Shown here: positions 17,762-27,044 of the stretch, one piece after another
Numbering within the stretch: the first letter of the stretch is position 1
How the letters are laid out: every line of letters starts with the position of its first letter
NCBI RefSeq assembly: GCF_003762835.1
Contig: NZ_RJWA01000003.1
Location: 372,001-436,000, forward strand
DNA length: 64,000 bases
DNA from: Micromonospora sp. HM5-17
GTDB taxonomy: Bacteria > Actinomycetota > Actinomycetes > Mycobacteriales > Micromonosporaceae
Direction: 5' to 3'
The notes under the pieces: generated by a model
The model's input: the letters and a program-made list of their open reading frames with translations, nothing else
Databases searched by the model: none
Told to the model about the DNA's origin: nothing
Program-made: the position numbers and the translations under genes

Positions 17762-18697
17762 ATGAGTAGCCAGCCCGAGCCGGGACACGGCCGGTCGGAA
17801 CCGGACCTGAGCAGCATCATGGACGAGCGGCGCCGGCTGACCGGTCTCGCGTACCGACTCCTCGGCTCACTCACCGAGGCCGAGGACGTCGTACAGGAGA
17901 CCTACGCCCGCTGGTACGCCATGCCCCGGCACCAGCAGGAGGCGATCGAGAACCCGGGCGCCTGGCTGACGAGGGTGGCCAGCCGCATCTGCCTCGACCT
18001 GCTTGGCTCAGCACGGGTTCGGCGGGAGCGCTACGTGGGCGAGTGGCTTCCCGAGCCGCTGCCCGAGCGCACCGAGTGGCTCGGCGGAGGGCCGGGTGAC
18101 AACCCCGTGGACCCGGCCGACCGAGTCTCGCTCGACGAGTCGGTCACCATGGCCTTCCTCGTCGTGCTCGAATCGATGACTCCGGCCGAACGCGTCGCGT
18201 TCGTCCTGCACGATGTCTTCCGGTACTCCTTCGCCGAGGTGGCCGAGATCGTCGGCCGTACGCCGGGCGCCTGCCGCACGTTGGCCTCGTCGGCCCGGCG
18301 CCGCATCCGCGCCGCGCGGGCTTCCGCGGCCCCGACGGCCTGGCACGCCGGGATCGTCCGGGAGTTCAAGCGGGCCTGGGCGGCCAAGGACATCGAGGCC
18401 CTCGTCAACCTGCTTGACCCGAACGCCACGGCGACCGGCGACGGCGGCGGGATCGTCAGCGCCAGTCCCCGACCCGTGGTGGGCGCCGAGCGGATCGCGC
18501 GCTTCTTCGTCGGCCTCACCGCCAAGACGGTCGACATGACGATCCTCGAGCGTACGGTCAACGGACGTCCCGGTCTGGTCGCCCAGCGCGATGGCGTCGT
18601 CGTGGCGGTGTACGCGTTCCACGTCGCGGGCGACCGGATCACGCGGATCTGGGCGATACTCAATCCCGACAAGATCCGGCACTGGACGGCGAACTGA
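17762..18697 (+). CDS. ECF sigma factor of the SigJ/ECF41 type with C-terminal SnoaL domain
   Basis: A 311-residue sigma factor. Region 2 is RRRLTGLAYRLLGSLTEAEDVVQETYARWY (about 20-55) and region 4 is MTPAERVAFVLHDVFRYSFAEVAEIVGRTPGACRTLASSARRR (about 135-185). A SnoaL-like domain (about 200-311, FKRAWAAKDIEALVNLLDPNATATGDGGG and WAILNPDKIRHW) replaces a separate anti-sigma factor; in ECF41 proteins this domain controls activity. The retained DPDKxxxW-like NPDKIRHW motif is typical of the family. It is divergent from a SnoaL gene. Confidence 0.92.
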   Translation: MSSQPEPGHGRSEPDLSSIMDERRRLTGLAYRLLGSLTEAEDVVQETYARWYAMPRHQQEAIENPGAWLTRVASRICLDLLGSARVRRERYVGEWLPEPLPERTEWLGGGPGDNPVDPADRVSLDESVTMAFLVVLESMTPAERVAFVLHDVFRYSFAEVAEIVGRTPGACRTLASSARRRIRAARASAAPTAWHAGIVREFKRAWAAKDIEALVNLLDPNATATGDGGGIVSASPRPVVGAERIARFFVGLTAKTVDMTILERTVNGRPGLVAQRDGVVVAVYAFHVAGDRITRIWAILNPDKIRHWTAN

Positions 18698-18833
18698 CGT
18701 CGATCCCCACACCACCAAGTCCGGCCAGGATGGTCCGCAACGCCCACGGAGGTGGCGGCAGTCGCCACAGGGTGCGTTGTGGTGTCAGCCGGGGCCTGTG
18801 GGGTCAGCCGTGGCGCTCGTGCTCGCGTTGCGG

Positions 18834-19337
18834 TCAGCCGCGGCGTTCGTGGTCGAGCAGCCAGGTCTTGACCGACAGCCCCCATCGGTAGCCGCCGAGG
18901 CTGCCGTCGATCCGGAGCACGCGGTGACAGGGGACGAAGAGCGCCGCGGCGTTGCGGGCACAGGCCGCCGCGGCGGCCCGGACCGCGCGCGGCCGTCCGG
19001 CGAGGGCGGCGAGATCGGTGTACGTGATGGGCTCGCCCGGTTTGACCTGACGCAGCGTCTCCCAGGCGTGGGCCAGGAAGCCGCCGTCGGTGTGCTGTAC
19101 CACCGGCACCTCGTCGATCGCCGTCAGGTCACCGTCCAGGTAGGAGCGAACCGCGGCGGTGACCGGCCCGAGGTCGGGCCGGGCGAGCAGCGGTCGGCGC
19201 AGCCGGGGATGGACGAGTGCGAGCAGCGTGTCGGCATCGGTGGTGAAGCCGGCGGCGTGCACCACACCGGCGGGATCAGCCACGATCGTCAACGGCCCGG
19301 CCGGGGTGCCGAGGGTGGCGTGGTACAGGCTCCTCAC
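18834..19337 (-). CDS. ogt: Methylated-DNA-[protein]-cysteine S-methyltransferase
   Basis: A 167-residue suicide DNA-repair enzyme that removes alkyl groups from O6-alkylguanine. The acceptor cysteine lies in PCHRV (Cys137), preceded by a helix-turn-helix DNA-binding stretch (ITYTDLAALAGRPRAVRAAAAACARN) and followed by GSLGGYRWGLSVKTWLLDHE. Its GTG start (19337) overlaps the stop of alkA by 4 nt (GTGA), so the two are translationally coupled into an alkylation-repair operon. Confidence 0.95.
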   Translation of the reverse strand: MRSLYHATLGTPAGPLTIVADPAGVVHAAGFTTDADTLLALVHPRLRRPLLARPDLGPVTAAVRSYLDGDLTAIDEVPVVQHTDGGFLAHAWETLRQVKPGEPITYTDLAALAGRPRAVRAAAAACARNAAALFVPCHRVLRIDGSLGGYRWGLSVKTWLLDHERRG

Positions 19338-20872
19338 TGTGCTCTCCAGAGTCTGATCACCGCGTACGAACGCCAGGGCCGCCACCGGGCGGCGTACGCG
19401 TCGAGGGTCGTGGGGTGGTCGGGGAGGCCGAGTGTGGCGGCGCCGCGGCGTACCCCGAGGTCGGTGGGGAGGAAGGTGTCCGGGTCGCCGATGGCGCGGA
19501 TCGCGACGTACCCGGCGGTCCAGGCACCGATCCCGGGCAGTGCGGCGAACCGGGCGAGCTGTTCCACCCGATCCGCACCCGGGTCGAGGTCGAGTGCGCC
19601 GGCGTCGACCGCGCGGGCCACGGCCCGGATCGTCTCCCGGCGGGCGGCCGGCATGCCGAACGCGGCGTCCGGCAGCGCCAGCACCTCCGCCGCGGACGGG
19701 AACGGCCGTACGGCGCACCCCGCGCTGCGTTGATCATGGGCTTGTTCCCCCGATGACCGGTGTGTCGCGGGGACACCGTCGTGCCCGACAGGAACGGTCG
19801 CGGCGGTGACCAGCCGCGCCAGCGTGCTTCGGGCCGCGGCGACGGAGACCTGCTGGCCGACGACGGCCCGGACCGCCAGTTCGAAGCCGTCGACGGCGCG
19901 TGGCACCCGGATCCCGGGCTCCTTCGCCACCAGCCCGGCGAGCGCGGGATCGGCGCCGAGCACGGCGTCCACCGCCATCGGATCGGCGTCCAGGTCCAGC
20001 AGCCGGCGACACCGGGCCACCGCCGGGGCCAGATCCCGTACGTCGGCGAGGCGGAGCGTCGCCGCGACGTGTCCGGGCAACGGGGTCAGCGCGACCTCGG
20101 CGGGCCCGTGTGGCAGGCGCAGGCCCCGCCGGTACGTCCCGCCGCTCACCTCCTCCGTCCCGGGTATGGCCCGCCGGGCGAGGAAGTCGAGCAGTGCGTC
20201 GGCGTGCAGCGGTGGCCGGTACGCGAGCCGGAGGCTGATCGTCCCCGCGGTGCCGTTCCCGGCCCTCGCCCCCGGCCGGTCGCCTCCGGCCCCGCCGCGG
20301 CGGTCACGGCGGCGGCCGGGTGCGCGCAGCGCGGACGGCGGGACCGCGTACACCTCGCGGATGGTGTCGTTGAACTGCCGTATGCTGCCGAAGCCGGCGG
20401 CGAAGGCGATCTCCGCCAGGCCGAGGTCGGTCGTCTCGATGAGGATCCGGGCGGTCTGTGCCCGCTGCGCCCGGGCCAGGGCGAGTGGTCCGGCGCCGAC
20501 CTCCGCCACGAGCATCCGGTGCAGGTGCCGTTCGGTGTACCCGAGCCGATGGGCCAACCCGGGTACGCCCTCCCGATCCACCACGCCGTCCGCGATGAGC
20601 CGCATCGCCCGCCCGACGACGTCGGCCCGGACGTCCCACTCGGGCGAGCCGGGCGCGACGTCGGGCCGGCATCGCCGGCAGGCGCGCAGGCCGGCGCGCT
20701 GGGCGGCGGCGGCCGACGGGAAGAACCGGACGTTCTCCCGCTTCGGGGTCACGGCCGGGCAGGACGGCCGGCAGTAGATGCCGGTGCTGAGCACGCCGGT
20801 GTAGAACCAGCCGTCGAACCGGCCGTCGCGACTGTCGACCGCCCGGTAGCACCGCTCGAAGTCCAGCTCCAC
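19334..20872 (-). CDS. alkA: Ada-AlkA fusion: methyl-sensing regulator and 3-methyladenine DNA glycosylase
   Basis: A 512-residue fusion. The N-terminal Ada domain has the four zinc cysteines C34, C38, C65 and C68 (GIYCRPSC, RACRRC); C34 would be the methyl acceptor. An AraC-type helix-turn-helix follows (about 85-180, FGSIRQFNDTIREVYAVPPSALR). The AlkA domain (about 205-510) contains the helix-hairpin-helix glycosylase signature (LPGIGAWTAGYVAIRAIGDPDTFLPTD, with the catalytic Asp at its end). It should sense methylated DNA, activate the operon and excise alkylated bases. GTG at 20872 is the start. Residues about 360-385 look like a low-similarity insertion (see the repeat at 19728-19790). 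Confidence 0.92.
   Translation of the reverse strand: MELDFERCYRAVDSRDGRFDGWFYTGVLSTGIYCRPSCPAVTPKRENVRFFPSAAAAQRAGLRACRRCRPDVAPGSPEWDVRADVVGRAMRLIADGVVDREGVPGLAHRLGYTERHLHRMLVAEVGAGPLALARAQRAQTARILIETTDLGLAEIAFAAGFGSIRQFNDTIREVYAVPPSALRAPGRRRDRRGGAGGDRPGARAGNGTAGTISLRLAYRPPLHADALLDFLARRAIPGTEEVSGGTYRRGLRLPHGPAEVALTPLPGHVAATLRLADVRDLAPAVARCRRLLDLDADPMAVDAVLGADPALAGLVAKEPGIRVPRAVDGFELAVRAVVGQQVSVAAARSTLARLVTAATVPVGHDGVPATHRSSGEQAHDQRSAGCAVRPFPSAAEVLALPDAAFGMPAARRETIRAVARAVDAGALDLDPGADRVEQLARFAALPGIGAWTAGYVAIRAIGDPDTFLPTDLGVRRGAATLGLPDHPTTLDAYAARWRPWRSYAVIRLWRAQ
19728..19790. repeat. Candidate short interspersed repeat inside alkA
   Basis: The segment beginning TTGATCATGGGCTTGTTCCC (from 19730) interrupts the glycosylase domain with residues that look foreign (THRSSGEQAHDQRSAG). 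TTGATCATG followed by a G/T-rich stretch resembles, from memory, a widespread short repeat in Micromonosporaceae. The frame is kept. No second copy is seen in this window, so the call rests on resemblance. Confidence 0.35.
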
Positions 20873-21058
20873 GCCTCCGATCGTGCCCCGTCCCCGGCCG
20901 GTTCGACTGGCGGGAATCGGACCTGGGGGTGGGCGTCCCGGTGAGGTGCGTGGCCCGCCACGGCTGCCGGCCGCACCACGCGCCCGCGACGAGGAGAGGG
21001 TCCGGTCGGGGTGGGGCGTCGCCCCGCTGCCGGACGGAGGGTGGGCGGGGCGACCTCG

Positions 21059-21064
21059 TAGACT
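21059..21064 (+). promoter_or_regulatory. Probable ychF -10 box
   Basis: TAGACT, identical to the ispH -10 box, lies 98 nt before the ychF ATG. Here it implies a 5' leader of about 90 nt, ending in a purine-rich ribosome site (GAGAGAGAG, about 21141-21149). Confidence 0.4.
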
Positions 21065-21162
21065 CGCGGGAGGCCGACCGGCCGGCACCGCCGGCGGCCG
21101 ACCGCGCGCCGCGCGGTGCCGAGACCGACCGCGGGGCAACGAGAGAGAGCAGTCGCGTTCGC

Positions 21163-22251
<1,089 letters not shown>

Positions 22252-22264
22252 CGGTTGAGGCACG

Positions 22265-22301
22265 CCCTCCGCCCGGGGCAGGACTCGTGCCGGGCGGAGG
22301 G
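22265..22301 (+). terminator. ychF terminator
   Basis: CCCTCCGCCCGG (22265-22276) pairs perfectly with CCGGGCGGAGGG (22290-22301), a 12-bp stem with a 13-nt loop, starting 14 nt after the ychF stop. Confidence 0.85.
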
Positions 22302-22394
22302 GAGGCCGGCGGGCCCGCGGCCACCGGTGGTCGTCGGGGCCGCCGCCCGTGGACTCGGGTCTCACCCCGCCCCTCGGGTCCACTCGTGGCAGCG

Positions 22395-22438
22395 CGATGT
22401 GGCTCGCTACGAAATGCGATGTGATCCGCTACGAAATG
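22395..22438. repeat. Tandem duplication at the 3' end of the PH-domain gene
   Basis: Two head-to-tail 22-nt copies (22395-22416 and 22417-22438) match at 19 of 22 positions; both end CGCTACGAAATG. The right copy contains the stop codon of the PH-domain gene; the left copy is a duplicate of that gene end. Confidence 0.8.
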
Positions 22439-22791
22439 TAGTGCAGGATCACGTTGTGGACGTGGTGGCTCTTTTTCTCACCGCGGAACTCCACCTCGTA
22501 GGTCTGGGCGCCGACGTGGATCGCGATGGCGCCGGTGGAGAAGAACGAACCGCCCCAGGACTTGTTGCTGACCACGCTCACGCTGGTGATCTTCGAGTAC
22601 GGGATGCTGGTGATGGCGTACTTCTTCCCGATGAATGACTTGTCCTGGATGATGACGCGGCGGTTGGTCAGCCCGATGAAGCCGGTCCCGGCGCCGATCG
22701 CGTCGTACACGGCGATGACCTGCTCCCCGTCGAGCAACCCGCTCTGGATCTGCTGGAGTTGCTCCTGGCGGTCGTAAATGACGTTGGTCAT
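22429..22791 (-). CDS. Bacterial PH-domain protein
   Basis: A 120-residue protein matching the bPH (PF08000-type) fold: DGEQVIAVYDAIGAGTGFIGLTNRRVIIQDKSF, a run of beta strands, and a C-terminal helix (KKSHHVHNVILHYIS). The domain is used for protein-protein contact and membrane-linked tasks, but no role is assigned here. The gene is noticeably less GC-rich than its neighbours. ATG 22791 follows a TAGCCT -10 box by 7 nt, so expression is probably leaderless. Confidence 0.85.
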   Translation of the reverse strand: MTNVIYDRQEQLQQIQSGLLDGEQVIAVYDAIGAGTGFIGLTNRRVIIQDKSFIGKKYAITSIPYSKITSVSVVSNKSWGGSFFSTGAIAIHVGAQTYEVEFRGEKKSHHVHNVILHYIS

Positions 22792-22798
22792 GATCCCC

Positions 22799-22804
22799 AG
22801 GCTA
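22799..22804 (-). promoter_or_regulatory. -10 box of a leaderless PH-domain gene
   Basis: On the minus strand TAGCCT is separated from the ATG at 22791 by 7 nt (GGGGATC). Confidence 0.5.
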
Positions 22805-22860
22805 GGTGGGGCCCGCCACCCCGAGCCCGGCGCGCGGATCGCGGTGCGCGCCGGACGGGG

Positions 22861-23175
22861 TCAGCTCCGCTCGTCGGTCACGGCCCGGTAGACGTCCTCG
22901 ATACGGGCGGCCAGGGTGACCTCGTTCTCGGTGAGGGCGTCGGCGTCCCGGGAGCCGATCCTGATCTGGGTGTGACCGTCGAGCCGGCGGACCTCGGGGC
23001 GCAGGTGCAGGGCGTCCGCGATGACCTTCACTCGTTCGGTCAGCGCCGCGTGTTGGGCGTCGTCGAGTACCAGGGTCCGTTTGATCTGCTGGCCCTCGCG
23101 GGTCCAGCCGCCCAGTAGGGTGAGTGCGTCGCTGAGGTAGTCACGGTGCATCCGGCTACCCCACAAAGCACGCAT
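22861..23175 (-). CDS. Pterin-4a-carbinolamine dehydratase-like protein, active site not conserved
   Basis: A 104-residue protein from ATG 23175 with a good ribosome site (GGGAGG). The overall pattern is that of PCD/DCoH: LTLLGGWTREGQQIKRTLVLDD, a helix, then an IRIGSRDADALTENEVTLAARIE ending. The catalytic HHP motif is replaced by HLRP (residues 57-60), and the second conserved TH is SR here. It is therefore probably not an active dehydratase and may be a structural or regulatory homologue. It is the nearest gene to the divergent mutT. Confidence 0.7.
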   Translation of the reverse strand: MRALWGSRMHRDYLSDALTLLGGWTREGQQIKRTLVLDDAQHAALTERVKVIADALHLRPEVRRLDGHTQIRIGSRDADALTENEVTLAARIEDVYRAVTDERS

Positions 23176-23298
23176 CGCCTTACCTCCCGGGCGTCGTTGC
23201 CGGCTTGTGGCCAAATCGTCGCCATCCTGTGTCTCGTCGGTGCTCCCTAGTCTGTCGCTGAGCAGCTGGTGTGTCCACGTCCACCCCTCCGGCTTCTC

Positions 23299-23327
23299 TT
23301 GACCGTGGGGACTCTCAGCGCTACCCG
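23299..23327 (+). promoter_or_regulatory. Candidate mutT promoter
   Basis: TTGACC (23299-23304), a 17-nt spacer, then TACCCG (23322-23327). The -35 box is good and the -10 box is poor. It lies 27 nt before the ATG at 23354. Confidence 0.35.
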
Positions 23328-23353
23328 AATTCCTGATTGATCTGGCACGCTGA

Positions 23354-23833
23354 ATGGTCGTGCGCAGTGAACGGGTGAGCGGTAGAGACCGTACCGCGCC
23401 GAATGGGGGATTGTCCGACCGCAATCAGCACCAGCCTCGGGTTGTGGTGGGCGCGGCAATTATCGCGGGTGATCGAGTGTTGGGCTGCGCCCGGTCCGGT
23501 CCGCCGGAGGTGGCTGGCCGTTGGGAGTTCCCGGGCGGCAAGGTCGAGCCCGGTGAGTCCGAGGAGGCCGCGCTGATCCGGGAGTGCGCCGAGGAACTCG
23601 GCGTACGGGTGCAGATCGGTGATCGGGTCGGCGGGGACGTCCCGATGGGCCACGGGCGGTCGGTGCTCCGGGTGTACCTCGCCCGGCTGGTCGGAGACGA
23701 CGAGCCGAAGCCGCTGGAGCACGCCGAGCTGCGGTGGATGCGGGCGGAGGAGTTGGACAGCGTCCCCTGGCTGCCGGCAGACGTACCGATCGTGCTGGCC
23801 CTGCGCCCCGTCCTCGCGGCCCGGTGCGGTTGA
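23354..23833 (+). CDS. mutT: Nudix hydrolase, MutT type (8-oxo-dGTP diphosphatase)
   Basis: About 159 residues. The Nudix box is complete at residues 61-84: GGKVEPGES, then EEAALIRECAEELGV, with the REcaEE core. WEFPGGK before it and the short C-terminal domain (LRWMRAEELDSVPWLPAD) match the MutT subgroup that removes 8-oxo-dGTP. The first about 28 residues are not conserved in the family and the true start could be an in-frame GTG further in. It converges on sdhB with a shared terminator. Confidence 0.9.
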   Translation: MVVRSERVSGRDRTAPNGGLSDRNQHQPRVVVGAAIIAGDRVLGCARSGPPEVAGRWEFPGGKVEPGESEEAALIRECAEELGVRVQIGDRVGGDVPMGHGRSVLRVYLARLVGDDEPKPLEHAELRWMRAEELDSVPWLPADVPIVLALRPVLAARCG

Positions 23834-23992
23834 GCCGGGCCGGGTGACGGGTGTGCGCCGGACGACGCGGCGGGGTGACCCCGACCATGTGACGCGAATG
23901 CGTCGGGCCACGTGGCGACGGCTCGGCCCGTAACCCGGCGCTGGCGGTCGGGCGGTTCGGCAACGGGTTCAACAACGAGCTGAAAAGCGTGC

Positions 23993-24023
23993 GGGGGTTG
24001 CCGGCGACCGCCTGACAACCCCC
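23993..24023. terminator. Bidirectional terminator between mutT and sdhB
   Basis: GGGGGTTG (23993-24000) pairs with CAACCCCC (24016-24023). The stem extends outward by three more pairs (GTG/CAC) past one mismatch. Confidence 0.75.
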
Positions 24024-24042
24024 ACACACTCCGCGAGACGAA

Positions 24043-25107
24043 TCAGTCCTGCTGTTCCGGGTGGGCGTAGTTGAGGTCCTTCGCCGGCATCGGGAACGTC
24101 ACGTCGTCACCGAACGGTGAGGGCGCCGCCGGACGGTCGAAGGCGAACTCGCTGATCGGCAGCCGACCCCGGGAGTCGACCGCGGGCGCCTGGGGCTGCG
24201 GCACCTGCCGCCCCCAGTGCAGGCCCCGCTCGGCGTCGGTCTCGGCCCCCGGCTCGTGCGACGCGCCGGCGTGCGAGTGCGCCACGCCCAGCTGGTCGGG
24301 GTCACGCGGGCTCTGCCCGGCCCCGTCCTGGCCACGTCGGAAGATCCTGCTGCCCAACCACACAAGAGGATCGTACCGTCGGTCGACCACGCGTTCCTTC
24401 ATTGGGATGATCGCGTTGTCGGTGATCTTGATGTGCTCCGGGCAGACCTCGGTGCAGCACTTGGTGATGTTGCAGTAGCCGAGGCCCTGGGACGCCTGGG
24501 CGTACTCCTTCCGGTCGGTCCTGGTGTCGAGCGGGTGCATGTCCAGCTCGGCGGCGCGGATGAAGAACCGCGGGCCGGAGAAGGCCGGCTTGTTCTCCTC
24601 GTGGTCCCGGACCACGTGGCAGGTGTTCTGGCACAGGAAGCACTCGATGCACTTCCGGAACTCCTGCGACCGCTCGACGTCCACCTGCTGCATCCGGTAC
24701 TCGCCCGGGGCCAGGTCCGGCGGCGGGGCGAATGCCGGGGTCTCCCGGGCCTTCTCGTAGTTGAACGAGACGTCCGTGACCAGGTCGCGGATGATGGGGA
24801 AGGTCCGCAACGGGGTGATCGTCACGGTCTCGTTCTCGTCGAAGGTCGACATCCGGGTCATGCAGCCCAGCCGCGGCATACCGTTGATCTCCATCGAGCA
24901 GGAGCCGCACTTCCCGGCCTTGCAGTTCCAGCGGCAGGCCAGGTCGGGCGCCTGGGTCGCCTGGAGGCGGTGGATCACGTCGAGGACGACCTCGCCCTCG
25001 TTGACCTCCACCTGGTAGTCGGTCAGCTCGCCACCGGACTCATCGCCCCGCCAGATCCGGAAATGCCGGATGGTGCCGGCCTTGGCCGGCGCGTCCTGGT
25101 TCCCCAT
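24043..25107 (-). CDS. sdhB: Succinate dehydrogenase iron-sulfur subunit
   Basis: A 354-residue subunit carrying electrons from the flavoprotein to the membrane part. The [2Fe-2S] ligands are CRWNCKAGKCGSCSMEING (about 59-75), and the [4Fe-4S]/[3Fe-4S] ligands are CIECFLCQNTC (about 153-163) and CNITKCCTEVCPEHI (about 212-226). About 100 residues follow the folded domain (from about 255) and are charged and Pro-rich with no recognised fold; most SdhB proteins end near 250. Its ATG overlaps the sdhA stop by 1 nt. Confidence 0.95.
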   Translation of the reverse strand: MGNQDAPAKAGTIRHFRIWRGDESGGELTDYQVEVNEGEVVLDVIHRLQATQAPDLACRWNCKAGKCGSCSMEINGMPRLGCMTRMSTFDENETVTITPLRTFPIIRDLVTDVSFNYEKARETPAFAPPPDLAPGEYRMQQVDVERSQEFRKCIECFLCQNTCHVVRDHEENKPAFSGPRFFIRAAELDMHPLDTRTDRKEYAQASQGLGYCNITKCCTEVCPEHIKITDNAIIPMKERVVDRRYDPLVWLGSRIFRRGQDGAGQSPRDPDQLGVAHSHAGASHEPGAETDAERGLHWGRQVPQPQAPAVDSRGRLPISEFAFDRPAAPSPFGDDVTFPMPAKDLNYAHPEQQD

Positions 25108-27032
25108 TACTTGGCCGCCTCCTCAGCGTGCGCCTCTGCGGTGAGGGCGTCGAACTCCGCCAGCTCCTCATCGGTCAGGTACTTGGCCAGCTCGGCCCGG
25201 TCGAAGAGCATCATCAGCTCCGGGCGCATCTTCGGCAGCGGCTTGTGCTCCAGCCGTACCTTCTCGCCGTCGAGCGAGCAGACCAGGTTGACGGTGCGCC
25301 ACTTCGGCGACATCGTCGGGAAGTCCTCCCGGGTGTGGCCGCCCCGGGACTCCTCGCGCTCCAGCGCGGCCCGGGCCGTGCACTCCGAGACGAGCAGCAT
25401 GTTGCGCAGGTCCAGGGCGAGGTGCCAGCCCGGGTTGTAGCGCCGGCCGCCGGTGACGCTGACCCGGTTGACCCGGTCGCGCAGCTCGGCGAGCCGGACC
25501 AGCGCATCCTCCAGCTCGCTCCTGCGCCGGATGATGCCGACCAGGTCGCCCATCACCGTCTGGAGATCCTGCTGCAACCGGTACGGGCTCTCCCCGCCCT
25601 TGCGCTCCAGCGGGGCCAGGGCCCGCTCCACCGCGGCCTCGACGTCGGCCGTCGAGACCTTCGGACGCCGGCCGACCGAGTCGGCGTACGCCGCCGCGTG
25701 CTCGCCGGCCCGCTTACCGAAGACCAGCAGGTCGGAGAGGGAGTTGCCGCCGAGCCGGTTGGAGCCGTGCATCCCGCCGGAGACCTCGCCGGCGGCGAAG
25801 AGCCCCTGTACGTGACCGGCCGCCGCGGTGGTGTCCGGGTCCACCTCGACGCCGCCCATCACGTAGTGGCAGGTCGGGCCGACCTCCATCGGCTGCTTCG
25901 TGATGTCGACGTCGGCCAGCTCCTTGAACTGGTGGTACATCGACGGCAGTCGGCGCTTGATCTCCTCGGCCGACAGGCGGCTGGCGACGTCCAGGTAGAC
26001 GCCCCCGGCCGGGCTGCCGCGTCCCGCCTTGACCTCGGCGTTGATCGCCCGGGCCACCTCGTCGCGGGGCAGCAGCTCCGGCGGGCGCCGGTTGTTGTCC
26101 GGGTCGGTGTACCAGCGGTCCGCCTCCTCCTCGGTCTCCGCGTACTGCTTGCGGAAGACGTCGGGGACGTAGTCGAACATGAACCGCTTGCCCTCGGAGT
26201 TCCGCAGCACCCCGCCGTCACCCCGGACCGACTCGGTCACCAGGATGCCCTTCACCGACGGTGGCCAGACCATGCCGGTCGGGTGGAACTGGAGGAACTC
26301 CATGTTGATCAGCGTCGCGCCGGCACGCAGCGCCAGCGCGTGCCCGTCACCGGTGTACTCCCAGGAGTTCGAGGTGACCTTGTACGACCGGCCGACGCCG
26401 CCGGTGGCCAGCACCACCGCCGGAGCCTCGAAGAGCACGAACTCGCCCGACTCCCGGTAGTAGCCGAAGGCGCCGGCGATCCGGTCGCCGTCCAGCAGCA
26501 GGTCGGTGATGGTGGTCTCGGCGAAGACCTTGATCCGGGCCTCGTAGTCGCCGTGCTGCTTCTTGTCCTCCTGCTGGAGCGAGACGATCTTCTGCTGGAG
26601 GGTACGGATCAGTTCCAGGCCGGTCCGGTCGCCGACGTGCGCCAGCCGCGGGTACTCGTGGCCGCCGAAGTTGCGCTGCGAGATCTTCCCGTCCTTGGTC
26701 CGGTCGAAGAGCGCGCCGTACGTCTCCAGCTCCCAGATGCGCTGCGGGGCCTCCTTGGCGTGCAGCTCCGCCATCCGGTAGTTGTTGAGGAACTTGCCGC
26801 CGCGCATGGTGTCGCGGAAGTGAACCTGCCAGTTGTCCCGGGGGTTCACGTTCCCCATCGCGGCGGCGGCGCCGCCCTCGGCCATCACGGTGTGCGCCTT
26901 GCCGAACAGCGACTTGGAGATGATCGCGGTCCGCTTCCCGGCGAGCCGGGCCTCGATCGCCGCCCGCAGGCCGGCGCCCCCGGCGCCGATGACGACGACG
27001 TCGTAGTGGTGTCGTTCGATTCGGGTTGTCAT
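25107..27032 (-). CDS. sdhA: Succinate dehydrogenase flavoprotein subunit
   Basis: A 641-residue FAD subunit that oxidises succinate to fumarate. The FAD-binding GAGGAGLRAAIEARLAGKR is at about 16-34, the histidine that carries the covalent flavin lies in GKAHTVMAEGGAAAA (about residue 47), and the substrate-site HPTGMV and the Arg-containing GSNRLGGNSLSDLLVFGKRAG are present. The sequence type is that of the actinobacterial Sdh1 enzyme with a single-polypeptide anchor. It lies between the anchor gene (12 nt upstream) and sdhB. Confidence 0.96.
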   Translation of the reverse strand: MTTRIERHHYDVVVIGAGGAGLRAAIEARLAGKRTAIISKSLFGKAHTVMAEGGAAAAMGNVNPRDNWQVHFRDTMRGGKFLNNYRMAELHAKEAPQRIWELETYGALFDRTKDGKISQRNFGGHEYPRLAHVGDRTGLELIRTLQQKIVSLQQEDKKQHGDYEARIKVFAETTITDLLLDGDRIAGAFGYYRESGEFVLFEAPAVVLATGGVGRSYKVTSNSWEYTGDGHALALRAGATLINMEFLQFHPTGMVWPPSVKGILVTESVRGDGGVLRNSEGKRFMFDYVPDVFRKQYAETEEEADRWYTDPDNNRRPPELLPRDEVARAINAEVKAGRGSPAGGVYLDVASRLSAEEIKRRLPSMYHQFKELADVDITKQPMEVGPTCHYVMGGVEVDPDTTAAAGHVQGLFAAGEVSGGMHGSNRLGGNSLSDLLVFGKRAGEHAAAYADSVGRRPKVSTADVEAAVERALAPLERKGGESPYRLQQDLQTVMGDLVGIIRRRSELEDALVRLAELRDRVNRVSVTGGRRYNPGWHLALDLRNMLLVSECTARAALEREESRGGHTREDFPTMSPKWRTVNLVCSLDGEKVRLEHKPLPKMRPELMMLFDRAELAKYLTDEELAEFDALTAEAHAEEAAK

Positions 27033-27044
27033 GTCAGAGGCCCT

